64,000 nt of DNA from contig NC_134526.1 in the NCBI RefSeq assembly GCF_027942865.1, forward strand, positions 22,177,784 through 22,241,783, read 5' to 3'. Below the pieces are notes generated by a model, which saw only the letters and a program-made list of their open reading frames with translations, was not told where the DNA came from and ran no database searches. Below, piece by piece: positions 43,901-57,454 of the stretch. Within the stretch, counting starts at the first letter, position 1. Each line of letters opens with the position of its first letter. The translations under genes were made by a program, and so were the position numbers. Origin of the DNA: Odontesthes bonariensis (Eukaryota > Chordata > Actinopteri > Atheriniformes > Atherinopsidae).

Positions 43901-46900
43901 TAAAATAACCAGGGAAACAACTCCCCTGCATTAAGGAGATTTACTCCTCCCTCGCCGCTCATAGCCCGCTTCAAGTGCCAGCGAAATGGAAAAGGAAAGG
44001 ACCCACTGGCTGCAGAATCCTCGCTGCCTTGGCGAAAAAACCCAACTATTCTCACAAGCCAGTTGTTAAATTTCTCTCCCCCCCCCCCCCGTCAGGTTTT
44101 TCCGCCGCTCAATGTCTAAGCCTTATCTGGAAATTTTAGTATAACTGTTCAAATTGTTGTACGCTGGTATGCCTGAGGCATTTAGCAGATCACCAGGAAT
44201 TGCGTAGTTTGTCACAGTCCGTGGAGGCAGAACAGTCTGTCTGCTCCGCAGGGCACCTACTGACAGTGTGTGTGCTCATCTGTACCTGTCAAGGTGGAAG
44301 GCAGCGATCTCTGCGTTGTGTCTCTCAAAGTCTGAGAAGTAAAAGAGGTTTACGTCTGTCTCAGCATCCCTGGGTTGTCTGCACAAAAAAGGTACAAAAT
44401 AAATAAATAAATAAATATGAGGATTTGTTTAAAATATCTCTCAAATAGACTCATTCTCCAGTGGAAATTAAACTTTCACCAAATGGAGACATTTTTAAAT
44501 CCAGGTTAAAAACATTTCTGTTCTCATGTGTCTATGCATGAAATCTGCACGATATCTTTTAATTTATCTGGACTGTTGCTTGTTTTTAAATTCATTTAAA
44601 TTATTTTATTTGTTTCTCTTTACATTCTTTTATGTATTTTTAATGCTTCTTACACTCCCTGCTGCAATGCTTTTATTTTATGTGAAGCACTTTGAATTGT
44701 TTTGTACATGAAATGTGCTATACGAATAAATTTGATTTGATTTGATTCTATTTGTTATTAGTCTGTGAGAAAATGGTGACAGACATCTTCCAAGACTGGG
44801 CTGCCGTAAATCCGTCTTATTGGGCTGTTGCGAAAATTCTCTGAAAAAACCCTCCAACCGATCCAAAACGCTGCATCGAGAGTTGTGACGAGAATTCAAA
44901 GAAAAGATCAGAATTCTATGTGTTGTTTGTTTTTCTTTTTGTCATTTGGTTTACTCGTCCTTGTTAAATACATAAAAGATTTCAAATTCTTCTCCTCACA
45001 TGTAAAACTCTCGGTGACCAAGCTCCATGATATTTCTCCCAACAGAGCACTTCGCTCTCAGACTGCAGGTTAACTTGCTGTTCCTGGGGTTTCTAAAAGC
45101 TGAATGAGAGGCAGGGCCTTCAGTATGCAGGCTCCTCTCTTGTGGAACCAGGTGCCAGTTTGGCTCCAGGAGGCCTTTGAGATTAGGCTAAAAACTTTCC
45201 TTTTTGATAAAGCTGTGGACCTCCCATGATGCACCGAGCACCTTTCCTCACTCTGCTCTTTTTACTCTCCATGCACACGGGAGATTATTGTTGTCTCTAA
45301 CTGGTGTTTCTCTTTTCTTTCTCAGCTGGCATCCCTGGCCCGGTGCTGTGGTGCTCTTTGACCCCTCTTTCCTGTCCTCTCGACCGACAACTGTTTGAGG
45401 CAGATGGCAGTCCTGTGGGAGTTTTCCTCTCCACTGCCGCTTAGAGCATGCCCAAGACAAGGAATTAAACCAAGGAAAAGATTCAATGCAACTGTTTTCT
45501 TAAGTGAGGCATCTTTTTATGAATTGGTATCACACAAACACAACTATAATGAATCAGACTAAACTAAGGATTTTTAAAAATGAGATTTAATTGGATTATG
45601 ACTGGATTGAATGGGACTGCATCTTTAAATGGCTTGGCATCACTTTTTGTCTTTTCCGTGTGTTTAAGTGTTGTGAAATGAATTGAAGTGAATGGGAATG
45701 AATTGGACTGGCGTCTCACCTCATGGGTTTGAGCAGAGCTTGTCCGTAATTTGGGAACGATAAGAGCAGCTTCAGCTGGGTGCCTCCGGTCTTCTGAACT
45801 AAAAAATACACATCAAGCAAACGTAGAGAGCACATCAATTGTGTGGTCATGTGCCATGATACGGAAACACACGTGCAGATGAGACATATAGTGTTCCTGC
45901 ACGAACTGGACTGCTTTTTCCTTTGAGGAGTGGTTATTTCATCTTCCAACTTGCCCAGCATTGCAGTAACACCTGGATTAAATAATACATACTTAATGAA
46001 AATAATTTCAATTGCTTAATATCAGCAGTTTGAATCATATTTGCTATGCATTATCTAAGAAATATGACCACATTAGTCCAGCGCTCAGGTCTCTGCACTG
46101 GCTTCCTGTCGCTCAGAGAATAGACTTTAAAACAGCTCTGCTTGTGTACAAGTCTCTTCATGGTCCAGCACCAAAGTACATCTCTCATGTTAGAGCCATA
46201 TGAACCATCTGGGACTCTGAGAACCTCAGGGAGGGGTCTCCTACTGATGCCCAGAGCCAGGACTAAACCAGTTGAGGCTGCATTTCAGTTTTATGCTCCT
46301 AAAGTAAAGGCTGAGTTATACTTCTTTTAACTGCCCTTGCAATATATTATATATATTATGTCTATGGGATTCATGCTTCTTCTTCTTCTTCTTCTTCTTC
46401 TTTGCTTTCTACCTTGGCGTTTGAAAACAGCGGTCTTTTATTAGGGGATGAAACCGGAAGATGAACAAGCCGCCGGATGTGATGTAGATAGTGGCTTGTG
46501 CTCGCGTCCAGAGTGGCTACTCTATAGCTCTGCTCGCGTCTTGCGTCTTGCGTCTTGCGTGAAGTTTAGAAAATTGAGGTGACACACGCAAGCACGCAAG
46601 GGCTTGCGTTGCGTCTTGCGTTACCGACTATAAACCAGGCTTGAGGAACAGTCTTCCAGAAGATGTGAGACAGGCCTCAACTCTGACAATGTTTAAATCC
46701 AGGCTGAAAACAGTTCTATTTAGCTGTGCATATGACACCTGAAAGTATTTTATCTGCACTCTTCGCTTTTAATTTAATTAGTTAATTTTTTATGTTTTTT
46801 GGAATGTTTTTATTGGCTTTCTTGTGATTATATGTAGCTGTAAAGCACTTGGAATTGCCTTGTGTGCGAATTGTGCTCTACAAATAAAATTGCCTTGCCC

Positions 46901-49900
46901 TTGCCTATGTAAAACCTATGTAAATTATCTGAACATAGTTTCCTTCAGCTGAGCTTTGTATTTTGGAGAGTTTGGACTCCTTTTTCTCTCGCCCCTCTCG
47001 ATCCCAGCAAATCTCGTCCGCCTCAGTCAAACTTGAGACAACGAGGCCATTCGAATTAGCAAAAAAACCCTGAGCCTGGATATTAAAGCAAGATGTCAGA
47101 ATATGAAATTGTTTTAATTTGTCACATGCCATGCTTTTATGAGCACGTTCCCGCCAAGGAATCAAAATGTATCAATTTTTAAACGGCCATCAAAAATTCA
47201 TGATGTCCCCCGACTGAAATAAAAAAATCTATCCAAATTCCAAATATGTGCACTGTGGTGATTAAAGTGTTAAACATGAAAAAAAAAATAAAAGGATGAT
47301 ATGGTGGGGGAAAAAAACGGGCCTGTAGCTGAGTTTAGTGCTTAATCTGCATCGTATAAAATAAAAATCTCTATACATTATTCATTCTGCAGCAGGTCCT
47401 CGAGGAGCAAACACAGAATGTACGTATGTATGTATGTGTTGATGCAAGAGATGTTGTATGATTGTCTTTTTACGTGTGTGTGTGTGTCAAATATGCATAT
47501 CGCACTTGTGCTGATGGCTCACCGTCGTTTGCTGTTTGTACATTCGAGAGTTTTAGATTTTACAAGTTAGTAGGAGGAATATATCTATGACTTTACAACA
47601 AAATATATCACTTTAGGCTGCCAACTTGAGATGTTATATTATCAGAAAGTGCCGCATGTTACTCTGAGCTTTTCCTGCTTCTTATTTTAGTAATCCTGCA
47701 TATAAGCCACAGCAAATATTGATGCGGGTCTGGGCAGAGCATGTCATCCGCCTAGTTGATGCTAAGGAATGATGCTTTTAGGAACATTAAGTTGAAAAAG
47801 AGAATAATTGAATCACTGGTAATCCTTCATCCTCCTTATGCACCATCCTATAATTGCTCTGCTAGGCTGTTCCACGGGCCTATTCTCTCCTCTCTCTCCT
47901 CTCTCACCTGTTAGCTCCCACCTGCCCCTCCTTATTTGCTCACCAGCTCCAAGGATACGTTGCGTTGCCAAATAATGAGTCAGCTCGGTCAGGTTGGGGT
48001 CTTTCCTGTCATATAGCGCCCAGCGAGAGATGCCCAGGTGGAACCGCAGCCAGGGAGGGTGGGTCTCCTTATTTGTTGTCCAAGTGTCTTTGTCGTAGCC
48101 TTCCTCCTGACTGGCACTTTGCCTACAGGAAGGGATGTAGAGGTAATACGATAAATTGGCAGGGCAATAGATGTCTTTATGAAACAATGAAATAACTGCA
48201 ATGGCAACTAAAATGTGTAATTTAGAAAACTAGTTTCACTCTCAGATAAAGCAGCTCTTAAACATGTCACAAACCTCAGATAGTTAGACTACAGCACATA
48301 CTCCGAGGAGGGTTATAAAGGCATGAAACTGTGTAATAAGAATAATTTAGTGTCATTGTGTATTCTGAAATAGGACGAGAGTATTCATTAATGCTAATTG
48401 CTCTGCAAAGCTGTAATTGCAAATTTCATGCAAATCACTGAATTTGCATGTTACACGTGTTAGACTAAAGCTGCCGTAAATTTGTTACACAACTGAGCAC
48501 TGCTGTACTCAGTTGTAGTTGAGTTGGATTGTAAAACTTTTTTCCTTTGATTTTTTCCTTGATTTTCTGTTTAGGATATTGAGGGACTAAAATCAGAGCT
48601 CCATGACCCAGTGGTTTCCAAGTAGAGTGGGTATTCAAGTTGAGCAAAAGCCACCCGCACCACTAACACGTTAAAGTAATGGCGGTACAAGAGCCTCTAC
48701 TGTTAGTGGGTGCTCGATGCATTCATTTTGTGCAGGGCAACAGTCATAGAAGATTGAGGATCCTCCCCAACACCCATCTTATTTTGCAGTTTTAGAGACT
48801 TTTACTAGAGACAGCTGGGGTCAGTTGGTAACTTAGTCCACAGCAGAAAGGTGATTGAATGTTTAATATTTGCAGTGTGCGTTTGGGATTTTACATCTTA
48901 ACAATTTGGTTAAGTTGTTTGCCCAGTCCTGCGGTTAATTTGAGGTGATCTGAGATCTGCCAATCATGGTCATCAGCTGTAACACCCTCCTCAGAATGAC
49001 ACATTTTCTGTGATGTGACAAACTCAGAACGCAGATTTCTTTCAGCTTTACTTGGACTTTCAGCACTATGGTATGGTTTCTTCTGAACGAGCCATGTTGA
49101 TCGAATCTTTATATTGACTAAAGTAACTCGGTATTGTTTTAAAAAAAAATGTTTAAATTGTTTTCTCCACTACTGCTACTGTAGTTGTTGCTATGTATTA
49201 GCAACGCTGCGAGGAGTAGCTAGTATTAATAGTATTGTAGAATCAGACACTAGCCTGGACTAGCCTAAAAGACTAGCCTAAAAATAGAAAAGACTACTGA
49301 AGCACAGACAGATTCAAAGCTAAACATAAATCAGCAAGTTCCAGCAAACGTTCTAGCTGAAAAAAGAAGAAAAGAAATAAACCTGATTTTTAATTTGTCA
49401 CTACAAGTTCATTGTAGTTTTTATGTGTGCAATCGACACACTGTACACTGGCTACATAGAGTGCAATAGTAGTAGGAATCTTTATGCAAAAAATCTAGAA
49501 AATTCTAATGGCTCAAGAAAATTTCAAGCACCTGTAAATCACTTGTGTAGGCTTAGCTGGGGCCTTTTTGTGGTATAAATCAAACACCAGTATGCTAACC
49601 ATGATGCTGATATGCTGATGACTTCTAAGTTCTAATCATGTCATTTTATTTATAGGGATACACCAAGGTACATTTACATTTTGGGTCCAAGTTTCCAGGT
49701 CCCTGACAGGGCTTTAAAGTAACCTATGATCTTACTTATAGATACACGTATAGATACAAGATCAAGCCTTCACGAAACACAGACAGCTTGAGGTGGGTGC
49801 CTCTAAATTTGTCACATGTCAGGTGTTCTCCAGAGCACTTTTTGTCTGTACTTTATTAATTTGTTTCCTCCATCTGTTTCACTTACCATTCACCATCACT

Positions 49901-50416
49901 CGGGATTGAGTCCTCCGTCTCCTCTTCCTGACTGCTTGTATCTGTTGCATCTTCATCCGTCTTCAACCTCAGCAGCCAATCATCTTGCTGTAGCTCTGCG
50001 TGCGGCAGATTGTAGAGCGGATGTTTAAACAGCTCCTCCAACTTAGAGTGACTTTTTTGTTTCGCTTCTCCAGTCAGTTTCTTTGCCTTTTCAGCGGCCT
50101 CGCTAAATGAGCCATTCCCTTTATGGTCAAACACGTTGGCAGCCGGTTTGTGACGTTCTTCAATCTGGGGGCTGGTTGGAAGTTTATTTGAGGAACAGGC
50201 AGCAGAAGAAGAGGAGGAGTGTGAGACGGAATGATGATGCCGAGCGTCTGTTCTCGGGATGGAGGAAGAGGTGGAAGAGGAAGAAGTATGAGGCACACAG
50301 GTGGTTTGGAGGACTGAGAGGCAGAAAAATGCCAGAAGAAGATGGAGAGTGAGGGATAGACACGCCAGACCCAGATAAATGGAGCGAGTGGATTGACCCG
50401 GGTTCAGCTTCACCAT
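40981..50416 (-). CDS. fam20c: FAM20C-like Golgi secretory-pathway protein kinase (ten exons)
   Basis: Exons 50416-49887, 48122-47944, 45798-45720, 44378-44286, 42966-42851, 42747-42567, 41834-41725, 41632-41551, 41425-41366 and 41239-40981 join in phase to 562 aa, close to the usual FAM20C length. An N-terminal signal anchor (residues about 12-38, [20 protein letters not shown]) is followed by a Ser-rich stem. The kinase region includes [38 protein letters not shown] (nucleotide-binding Lys), [15 protein letters not shown] (Glu), the Cys-rich [25 protein letters not shown] and HLDNGR (catalytic and metal-binding Asp). It ends in a [13 protein letters not shown] helix typical of the family. 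All catalytic-type motifs are kept, so an active kinase is likely. FAM20C phosphorylates S-x-E sites in secreted proteins and matters for biomineralization. FAM20A was considered, but the [10 protein letters not shown] and [19 protein letters not shown] segments fit FAM20C better; fish have several paralogs. The start at 50416 has A at -3 and G at +4; an upstream ATG at 50446 would add ten residues. Confidence 0.93.
43090..43470 (+). mobile_element. L2/CR1-like LINE 3' end with ATGTA repeat tail
   Basis: The plus strand at 43120-43175 encodes [16 protein letters not shown], the end of a LINE ORF2. The 3' end reads CACTTTGGATAAAAGCGTCT, followed by a 5-bp tandem tail (TAATG)n at 43424-43468. 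It lies in a FAM20C-like intron. Confidence 0.88.
44405..44755 (+). mobile_element. LINE 3' tail (L2-like)
   Basis: Decayed coding text at 44490-44530 ([15 protein letters not shown]) precedes a 3' end containing GTGAAGCACTTTGAATTG and AATAAA, then a TTTGAT repeat at 44730-44750. This is typical of 5'-truncated fish LINE copies. Confidence 0.8.
44765..45715 (+). mobile_element. Rex1/Babar-like LINE 3' end
   Basis: Plus-strand text around 44840-44905 encodes [19 protein letters not shown], then a decayed [12 protein letters not shown] segment at 45035-45070 and [19 protein letters not shown] near 45130-45195. The 3' UTR is distinctive (TTGAGGCAGATGGCAGTCCT near 45397). It ends next to FAM20C-like exon 3 (45798-45720) in the intron. 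Confidence 0.8.
46055..46900 (+). mobile_element. L2-like LINE 3' end interrupted by a MITE
   Basis: The coding remnant at 46059-46200 reads [20 protein letters not shown] and [16 protein letters not shown], continuing in shifted frames to AAFQFYAPK near 46300. The expected continuation ([20 protein letters not shown]) resumes only at about 46650, after a MITE. The tail has GTAAAGCACTTGGAATTGCC and AATAAA, ending near 46900. Confidence 0.9.
46306..46642. mobile_element. MITE nested in a LINE
   Basis: The ends AAAGGCTGAGTTATAC and CTATAAACCAGGCTT are imperfect inverted repeats similar to those of the element at 901-1406. The interior has a CTT repeat (46374-46402) and CTTGCGT repeats on both sides. 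It splits the LINE coding sequence, giving an independent boundary estimate. Confidence 0.75.
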
Positions 50417-53400
50417 GCTGGGAGAAGGAAAGGAAATTAAGACCATGATGCCTTATCAACACTTAAAAATGTATCATGCTGGGTCATAACAGCATTAGGA
50501 CACCCGGAGAGTGCATTCTCCACCAAGGCCAATGCTGTATTTTATACGAATGTGATGCAAACATTCAACAGGGCGTCTGACATTTGGAATTGTTGTGATA
50601 ATTGGTCACGAGACATGCACACAAATAGTTCTGATCTGATTAGCTGGTGATTCTGCAACTGCTTAAAGAAGTTCAAACTGAAGCAACACAAGCAAAGCGA
50701 AGCAGCTGACAGCCAAGCTGTCTCTGATGAGCCAATGGAGCGAGACATGCAACGGTTCAGACTTTAAGAAGATAAAGTGAGTTTGACTGATTGGACATGT
50801 TTTTGTGTCGCTTTGATTTAACGTTGTAATATTTGCACAACACAATACCCTTTATGCGATGGCAAAAGTGATAAAGTTTCTGCAGCCAGTTGCTGCCTTA
50901 ACTTTTGGGTTTTCTTACAATTTTTTAACATTGTAAAAAAATACGGCAAATACGGTAAATGATTGTTTACCGTATTTGTCTCAGTTAAATTTCAGGGAAA
51001 TCCAATCAGTTGATGTCAAGATTTTTTCCATTCCAACTCAACTGTCAAACTAAGAAGTGTTGGAAAAGGGCGAGTCATCACAGACGTGCTGAGAATACAC
51101 GATACACCATGTTAGTCGGATCACATGGGAGCCAGGTTAGCGTGGCCATTTACTGGTGGTCAAAAAAGTAGTCACTTAATTGTCTGTATCACTAAACAAT
51201 ATCTCAAGTTGACACCATTCAGAAAACTCAGGGTAATGACTGGCACTCATTAATCCTATACTACCACAATAATGCTTCAGTTTAAAAAGAAACTCAGCAG
51301 CAGGATAATTAGTAGGCTGTTAAACATTTCTCTGGAAGCACATGTTCACCTCAGACAGAAGAAAGTCAAAAATAACCCAGCAAAACCAAACTGTTACCTT
51401 ATTTCAGGGCTATTATTTCTCCTTCCAGTGTGAGTCTTAGTTTGATTGTATTATGGGATAATTATGATAATATTATAAAGGTTGGTGCGACAAAAAGACA
51501 GGAATCCAAAACTACATTCACATTCACTCGTTCAGTAACAAACTCACAGATAGCAATTTACATCGAAACGTCAAAGGAAGAAAAGCTCACAAAAAAAATC
51601 AATACATTATTGAGCAATTAGCTGCTCCCAGATGCCCTGCGAGGAGCTGCAGACAGGAGGAGTTACTTACATCTCTTTCCCTTCAAGACCTTTTTTTCTT
51701 CCACCTCCTTCTCTGTTCTTCTACTGTTTTTTTTGTTTTTTTCGCAAATGGGGAAGAAATTCTGAACTACTTTTTTTTACCAAGAAGGTTGCATTTGAAT
51801 GTTTGCTTGTGATCACGCGGCCTCTGCAATGCAAACAGGGGCGAGAAGGCAGGTGTGTTACGGTGACCCGTGTCAGCCTGACTCCGCAGCGTGGGGGGAA
51901 GCCGACAATGAAACGCTGCCAAATGATCTTTTAGGGTCGATGCAGGTTGGCTGATTGCGGCTGTGCTAAGCAGGAATCCTAATATCATCCACACATCATA
52001 TTCCCGTCAACACAGATTCTGCAGGTCATTGCACAGTGGAACATTTTGCTGAATACACTTTACACACGGTGGACTCTATGAGATTGAGAATGTTAATCCT
52101 CTCATCTATACATGTGTTCTAAAATGTAGAACCACCCCTTTACTCTCTTGCCATTCCAACTGCATCTCATCATCTTCCTCCTTTTTACTTTCTTCTCTCG
52201 TTTTCAATGCTAATAATTTCATGCCCCTGGTTTCAAGAGGACACGTGATGCGGTTATGAATTGGAGGAGGCTCTCTGCTCAAAGAAAATGGAAAAGAAGT
52301 GTGGCCGAATCCTCTGTAGGAACATTAAGCCAGCGTGCTCAGGTGCACATAAATAGAAAACACAGAGAGTGATGAATTAATACGATGAGGGAGCTCTGAT
52401 TAAATCAAATATTCATGCTCCCAACAGAGCCTCTCCTTTTTGTCATTCTTTGAACCTGCCACCTCCTACACCATAAACCATCCGTTAAATGTCCAACCGT
52501 GACTTAAAGCCTTACACTTTTTTATTTCTCCTTGGGGTTGAAAAGTCCTTCTCACACATAATGTTGTTTTAATTAGCTGACTTTGCCCCGAAAGACCGTG
52601 TTCTTTTAAAACATTCTTTTTGCACGTTTCAGCAGTTCCCGGTGGAGTAGGTTGATGTTTATCAAGCCTGCGGCAAAAGGCTGCAGTAATGTATGTTGCT
52701 TAGGATGGGTTGGGGAAGCAAAAGGATTTCATGTACTGTATTTAGGAAAAAGAGTAAAAGTAAAAGTGCAGGGCGTTACTGGGAGATGTGGACGGTTTGG
52801 GTACCAGTGGTACAAAGCTGTACCATCCTTTTGTTTGCAGTGTGTTGGTGCTACAGCAAGACAGGTGCCTTCCAACAATCCTGTCTGCATTTAACTGCTT
52901 ATAGCAGCAAATCTTTCAGCAGTTATTGTGACGCGTCAGTCTTTGGGCATAAAAAGTTTGAGTGCGTAAGAAATAGGTGGCCTAAAGGTTGATTTGCAAT
53001 ACACAGGCCTATCCATACAATATCTATGCATTTAATTAGGTCAAATCTGGTCAAAATCAGATTGATCACTTTTTAATTGGCTTTAATGAGTATTTTATAT
53101 CCAGAAATGCAGTGTGGGACCTCATGTAGGCACAGTTAATGTTAACAACACAAAAGAAATCCAGCCTAACGATTTCCTACATGCTTCTAAGGGAAAGGTG
53201 AGGAAGCGGGGGGGGCGGTTCTTGGACTGCTGTTTTGATCAGATTTCCTGGTTTTGCTTGGTCAGTCTCGCCTTGGTCTTTTGTGCTGCTGAGATATTTC
53301 TTGTGTGTTCTAGTGGCTGATTTCTTTTCTGTTCAGAGTGAATTTGCTTCCTCTTACTATCATCATGTCCACGGTTGGCTTTGCCTCTTGATCATCTTGA

Positions 53401-54500
53401 ACTGCCTGTTCCCTGCACTTGTTACTCACCTGTACGGTTATCTCATCACCTCTCCAAGTACATACGCGCCTTGGTTTTCAGTGTTTTCTGACAGTTCTCT
53501 TGTTATAGCTTCCCCAAGTCTGTTAGGCTAGCCTTTTGTTTTCTCCTGCATAGTTTCTTGTTTATCTTGTGGTTAATCCCCTTGTATTTCGATGCTTCCC
53601 CGCCTTCCTCCTGTTTAGTCCTGTGTTTGGGTCCTCCTTTTGGCAATATGGAACATGACAGTTTGCAATTTACACTGCTTGATTTTGAACCCTTGAGAGG
53701 ATATAAGAGCCCAGTGAACTTTATTTTTTCAAGCAAAGGTGAGCATAACTAACAAATATCGCTCCTTATAATATCGCACTTATCTGATAACAGGTTTAAA
53801 AGCATATTGTGAATTTGTGTTGTGCAGTCAATTTTGTTGTATTCTCTCTCTATCCTTGTTATTGCCTTCCTCACATTCCCCCTCATACGGGATACACCCA
53901 AACCATCCCAAACACTTCAAACAGCAAAAAATATCCGTCAGAGTTTTGATTGAGTTTGGTTCCCTTCACAGCAGTCGCGGCTTAATGTAGGTTGCCTGGA
54001 AACCATTCGGAAATTGGAAGCTGATTGGGGCGTGCATGCGCTCCATCCAGCAGGCAGGCGGCTGGCGACTCTGTAGTGCAAACCCAGGATAATTGGACAA
54101 AGTGAATTCAAGATCGCATCTGGCACACTGGAGGGAGAACAAGCAGCAGAGGGCCAATTGGATGATATGGAGAGTTGACTGATGAAAGCTGCGGGGATCT
54201 AATCTGCGGATTTGTGTGTTTGTCTGAATACTTGTGGTTATACTTGGCGGTGTGCTTGTTCATGTCGTAGATGTTGTGTGTGTGTGTGTAATAGTGTTTG
54301 GTCTGTTGCGCTGATAACATTTACTTGGTGGATGTGCACGTGTTTGGGCATAAAAAGAAAGAAAAAACTAGTTTAGTGGGCTTATGAGCTCCCAAGGGGT
54401 GCCGAACGACTTTTTTTTTAGTGGTGCGTGGAACCCAATTAGAGTGAAGCATTTAATCATGTGTCAGTGGATGCTTTAAGAGCAGAAAGCCTTACAAACA
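50417..54500. other. Upstream of the FAM20C-like gene, no coding gene recognised
   Basis: The promoter and any 5' non-coding exon of the FAM20C-like gene should be in the first part. Region 53200-53690 has a T-rich, LTR-like texture ending GGAACATGACA, but no target duplication was found, so it is not called as an LTR. I saw no protein domain, tRNA or rRNA. Confidence 0.35.
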
Positions 54501-54504
54501 GTAC

Positions 54505-54915
54505 CGTGCAAAAATCTTTAAACTTCCTTTTTTCCCCTTACGTATTAACAGGAGGCCAAAACAAGCTTTTTATGTTTCAACTAAATTAAAAGAGAATAAT
54601 CGGTCTGAGCACCTTTATTCTTCAACACAGCCTGAACCCTCTTAGACCAGCTCTTCTTTGGATGTAGGCTGCCTTTTGTTCCATTCTCTGCCAAGATGAT
54701 CCCACACCGCTTCATTAATGTTGAGGTCCGGGCTCTGGGGAGGGTTCATCCCTCCATCAGACCTGTTGCCACTGATTTTCAGTCCACTTCTTGTGTCATT
54801 TGGCACAGCTCAGCCTTTTCTCCCTGTTTCCCTTCCTTAAGAACGGCTTCCTGACAGCCACCCTTCCATGGAGACCATTTCTGTTGAGGCTTGTGCCAAC
54901 AGCAGATGGATAAAG
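54505..54915. mobile_element. Tc1-like element remnant
   Basis: It begins CCGTGCAAAAATCTTTAAAC, a common terminal phrase of fish Tc1-like elements. Inside are CCACACCGCTTCATTAATG and GAGGTCCGGGCTCTGGGGAG, which derive from antisense Tc1 transposase coding sequence. It is truncated and decayed. Confidence 0.65.
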
Positions 54916-56566
54916 TGAAGGTCCAGATGCATCTCTAATTTAAACATTTTAAATGGGTTATTTGCTAAGTTGTCTGTTATGTGTAGACACAACACTGGTT
55001 CATCTTGGTTTCCTCTGAAAATGGTCAGACTCAAGGACTGGACTGAAAATGAGTATAAAGAGCGAACAATGTTGTACTCCACCATCTTCCATAGCTCTTT
55101 CAGGATTGAAGCTTGATTTTACGGGTTCACAGGATTAGAATTAAGTTAAAGTTACAGACTCGGGATAAGCCAGTGGTTGTCCCCACAGATATACTAAAGT
55201 GTGTGTGTGTGTCTGAGTGTGTAAGTCATTTGTGAAAAGGATCGATACCTCATGGGTTTCTGGGCGTTTGATGTGGTGGAAGTGCTCATCTTCCACTCCT
55301 ATTCTTCCTTTCTCCCTCCTTTAAAGCTCCTCTCAATATTTCTTGCTCTGATATGTTCTTTTCGACCTCCAAGTTCTCTCTCTTTTCCGCCCTCTCCCAC
55401 TCTCTCACCACCATCTCTCTTTCTTTCTCTTCCTCTCACTGGAGCCCTGCGTCTTTGAAAGCACTGACTCCTGTGGCTTTGGCTGCTGCCGCTACACCCC
55501 GAGTATGGATGGGCATGAATATTTCATCTTGTGAGCTAGAGAGGGAAGGAGAGGATGTAAAAAAAACCCAAAAAACGTGGGAGACAAAAGAAAAGAAATG
55601 ACAGAGGAAGTGATAGAGTAAAACAGGTGATTGCAGAATGCACAAAAACAGACAGAGAGGATCAAAATGAGAACAAATGGGAGGAGAAAAAAACAATGAG
55701 GGGGTAGAGGGGATAAGATGGATGTTGGAGGAGAGCGAGACCACTGAGAGGAAACTCAAGTGGAATACCAACTAGAGATCAAGAAACAGTTTGTTTGATA
55801 TGCACTCTTTTTCTTGAGACATGTTCATTCCACAAAAACTACTTCAACACACATGGAAAACTAAATAAAACCGTACAAAATCTGTCATTTTGTGTTCGTA
55901 CAGAACAATTTGGATCGGTCTCCTTGTCAGTACTCCCTCATCCAGCCTCGGTGCATCTCTCTCTTTCTGCCTCTCCGTTTCTCTTGTCATCCATTTGGAG
56001 GTGACAGCTTGAGAGATAATCTGATCTTGCATCTCTCCACATGGGACAATCTGTCTTCAGCTGCGAGCTGAACAGCGTGGATCTGTGTTGTCTAAGAATG
56101 TTCCTGTCACTGTTTTAAAGAGGGGTTAATGAATGGCCAAAAATCAATGGAAATCATTTTCTAAGTCGATTATGGGGAAAACAAAACGTTACGTGTTGAA
56201 TGCAAAAGCGTCCGCTTGGAACATTTGCAGTGTGTCCAAAAGGGTTTCACGAGAGAAACTGGCAGGAACGTGTTGTAGCAAACAGTTTTTATTCCCTTAA
56301 CACGACAAAACTTGTCGTATATGTGCTTTAAAGCTGGCTTGATGATTTCAGTTGTGTGTGAATCTTGACTTTGCACAGTGTTATTTGATCACCTCATGAG
56401 AGAGGCTGTCCCTATGGAAAATCCATGAAAATGCTGCTTCCAAGTGTACAGGTCACATATGCCAGAAAATGAAATAAAGAAAACAACAACTAATGGGCTT
56501 ATAGTGGTGAAAACAACATAAACTACCTGTGACTGAGATCACCATATCCAAATCAATATTTTTGTA

Positions 56567-56572
<6 letters not shown>

Positions 56573-56599
<27 letters not shown>
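56573..56599. repeat. (TA)n microsatellite
   Basis: About 13 TA units directly adjoining an ATAC end; a perfect simple repeat in non-coding DNA. Confidence 0.95.
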
Positions 56600-57454
56600 C
56601 AAACTCAAATGTTATGTAACGGCCCAGTTTAATGGAAACCCCAGAGGCTGAGGCCTTTAATCACTTCAACAGCTTAAGGTGCCAGGCTTCTATTAGAGGC
56701 ATGCATTTATTTCAAAATCTAATTGTTGCTGGTTAAACTTGTTATACACTTCTACAATGTTTTATGTAAATGCCTCAAACGCCTGGGCTTCGTTTCCACG
56801 TACCTGTGTGATCGTACCTGAGTCGACCAGAAAATCCATTCATTCCTGCGGGGAAATCTGTGATTAGGACAAGTTTTGAAAACACAGCTGTTGTTTTGTT
56901 TGTTTTTTTTCTCCACAATTTGCCTATAGTGTATTGAAAAATGAATGACTTTTGCTGTGGGTTGTGTACAGAGACCGAACTGTACGCCACCATACCTCCT
57001 GCACCCTATCAAATTACAACGCCTTCTGAATTTAATTGGAAAAAGAAAATTTTTTATTTGATAGGTTTTGTGCATTTATGCACAAGAGCAGGACTTGGCA
57101 TCCTGCTATTGTTATTGCAGTGTCTTTTTTTTTTTATGCAAATTGTGTTTTTCCAAACTTAACTTTGCAGTTTTTAATAACTAATTCTGCTCAATTATGC
57201 CGCATTGCCTAGCCCTAATGAAACAAAGAATAAGGTAGTTTGTAATTGTTTCCTAATTTGAAACGTCGACTGAATCCCTAAAATGTCATTTCAACCACGT
57301 TAGTGGTTGTATCACAAGTTGAACTCAGCTCTGATCTAAATGTGATGCGGTGACAGTAGGCTTCCCTGAGGAGTTAGCTTTTGCATGGAAAACCAGGAAA
57401 AATCATGTCAGATATTTCTTTTTAAAAATGACCATTTCACATCGTGTTTCCATA

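Noticed and set aside
53200-53690. Solo LTR
   Set aside because: The texture is LTR-like, but I found no matching target duplication or clear TG...CA borders.
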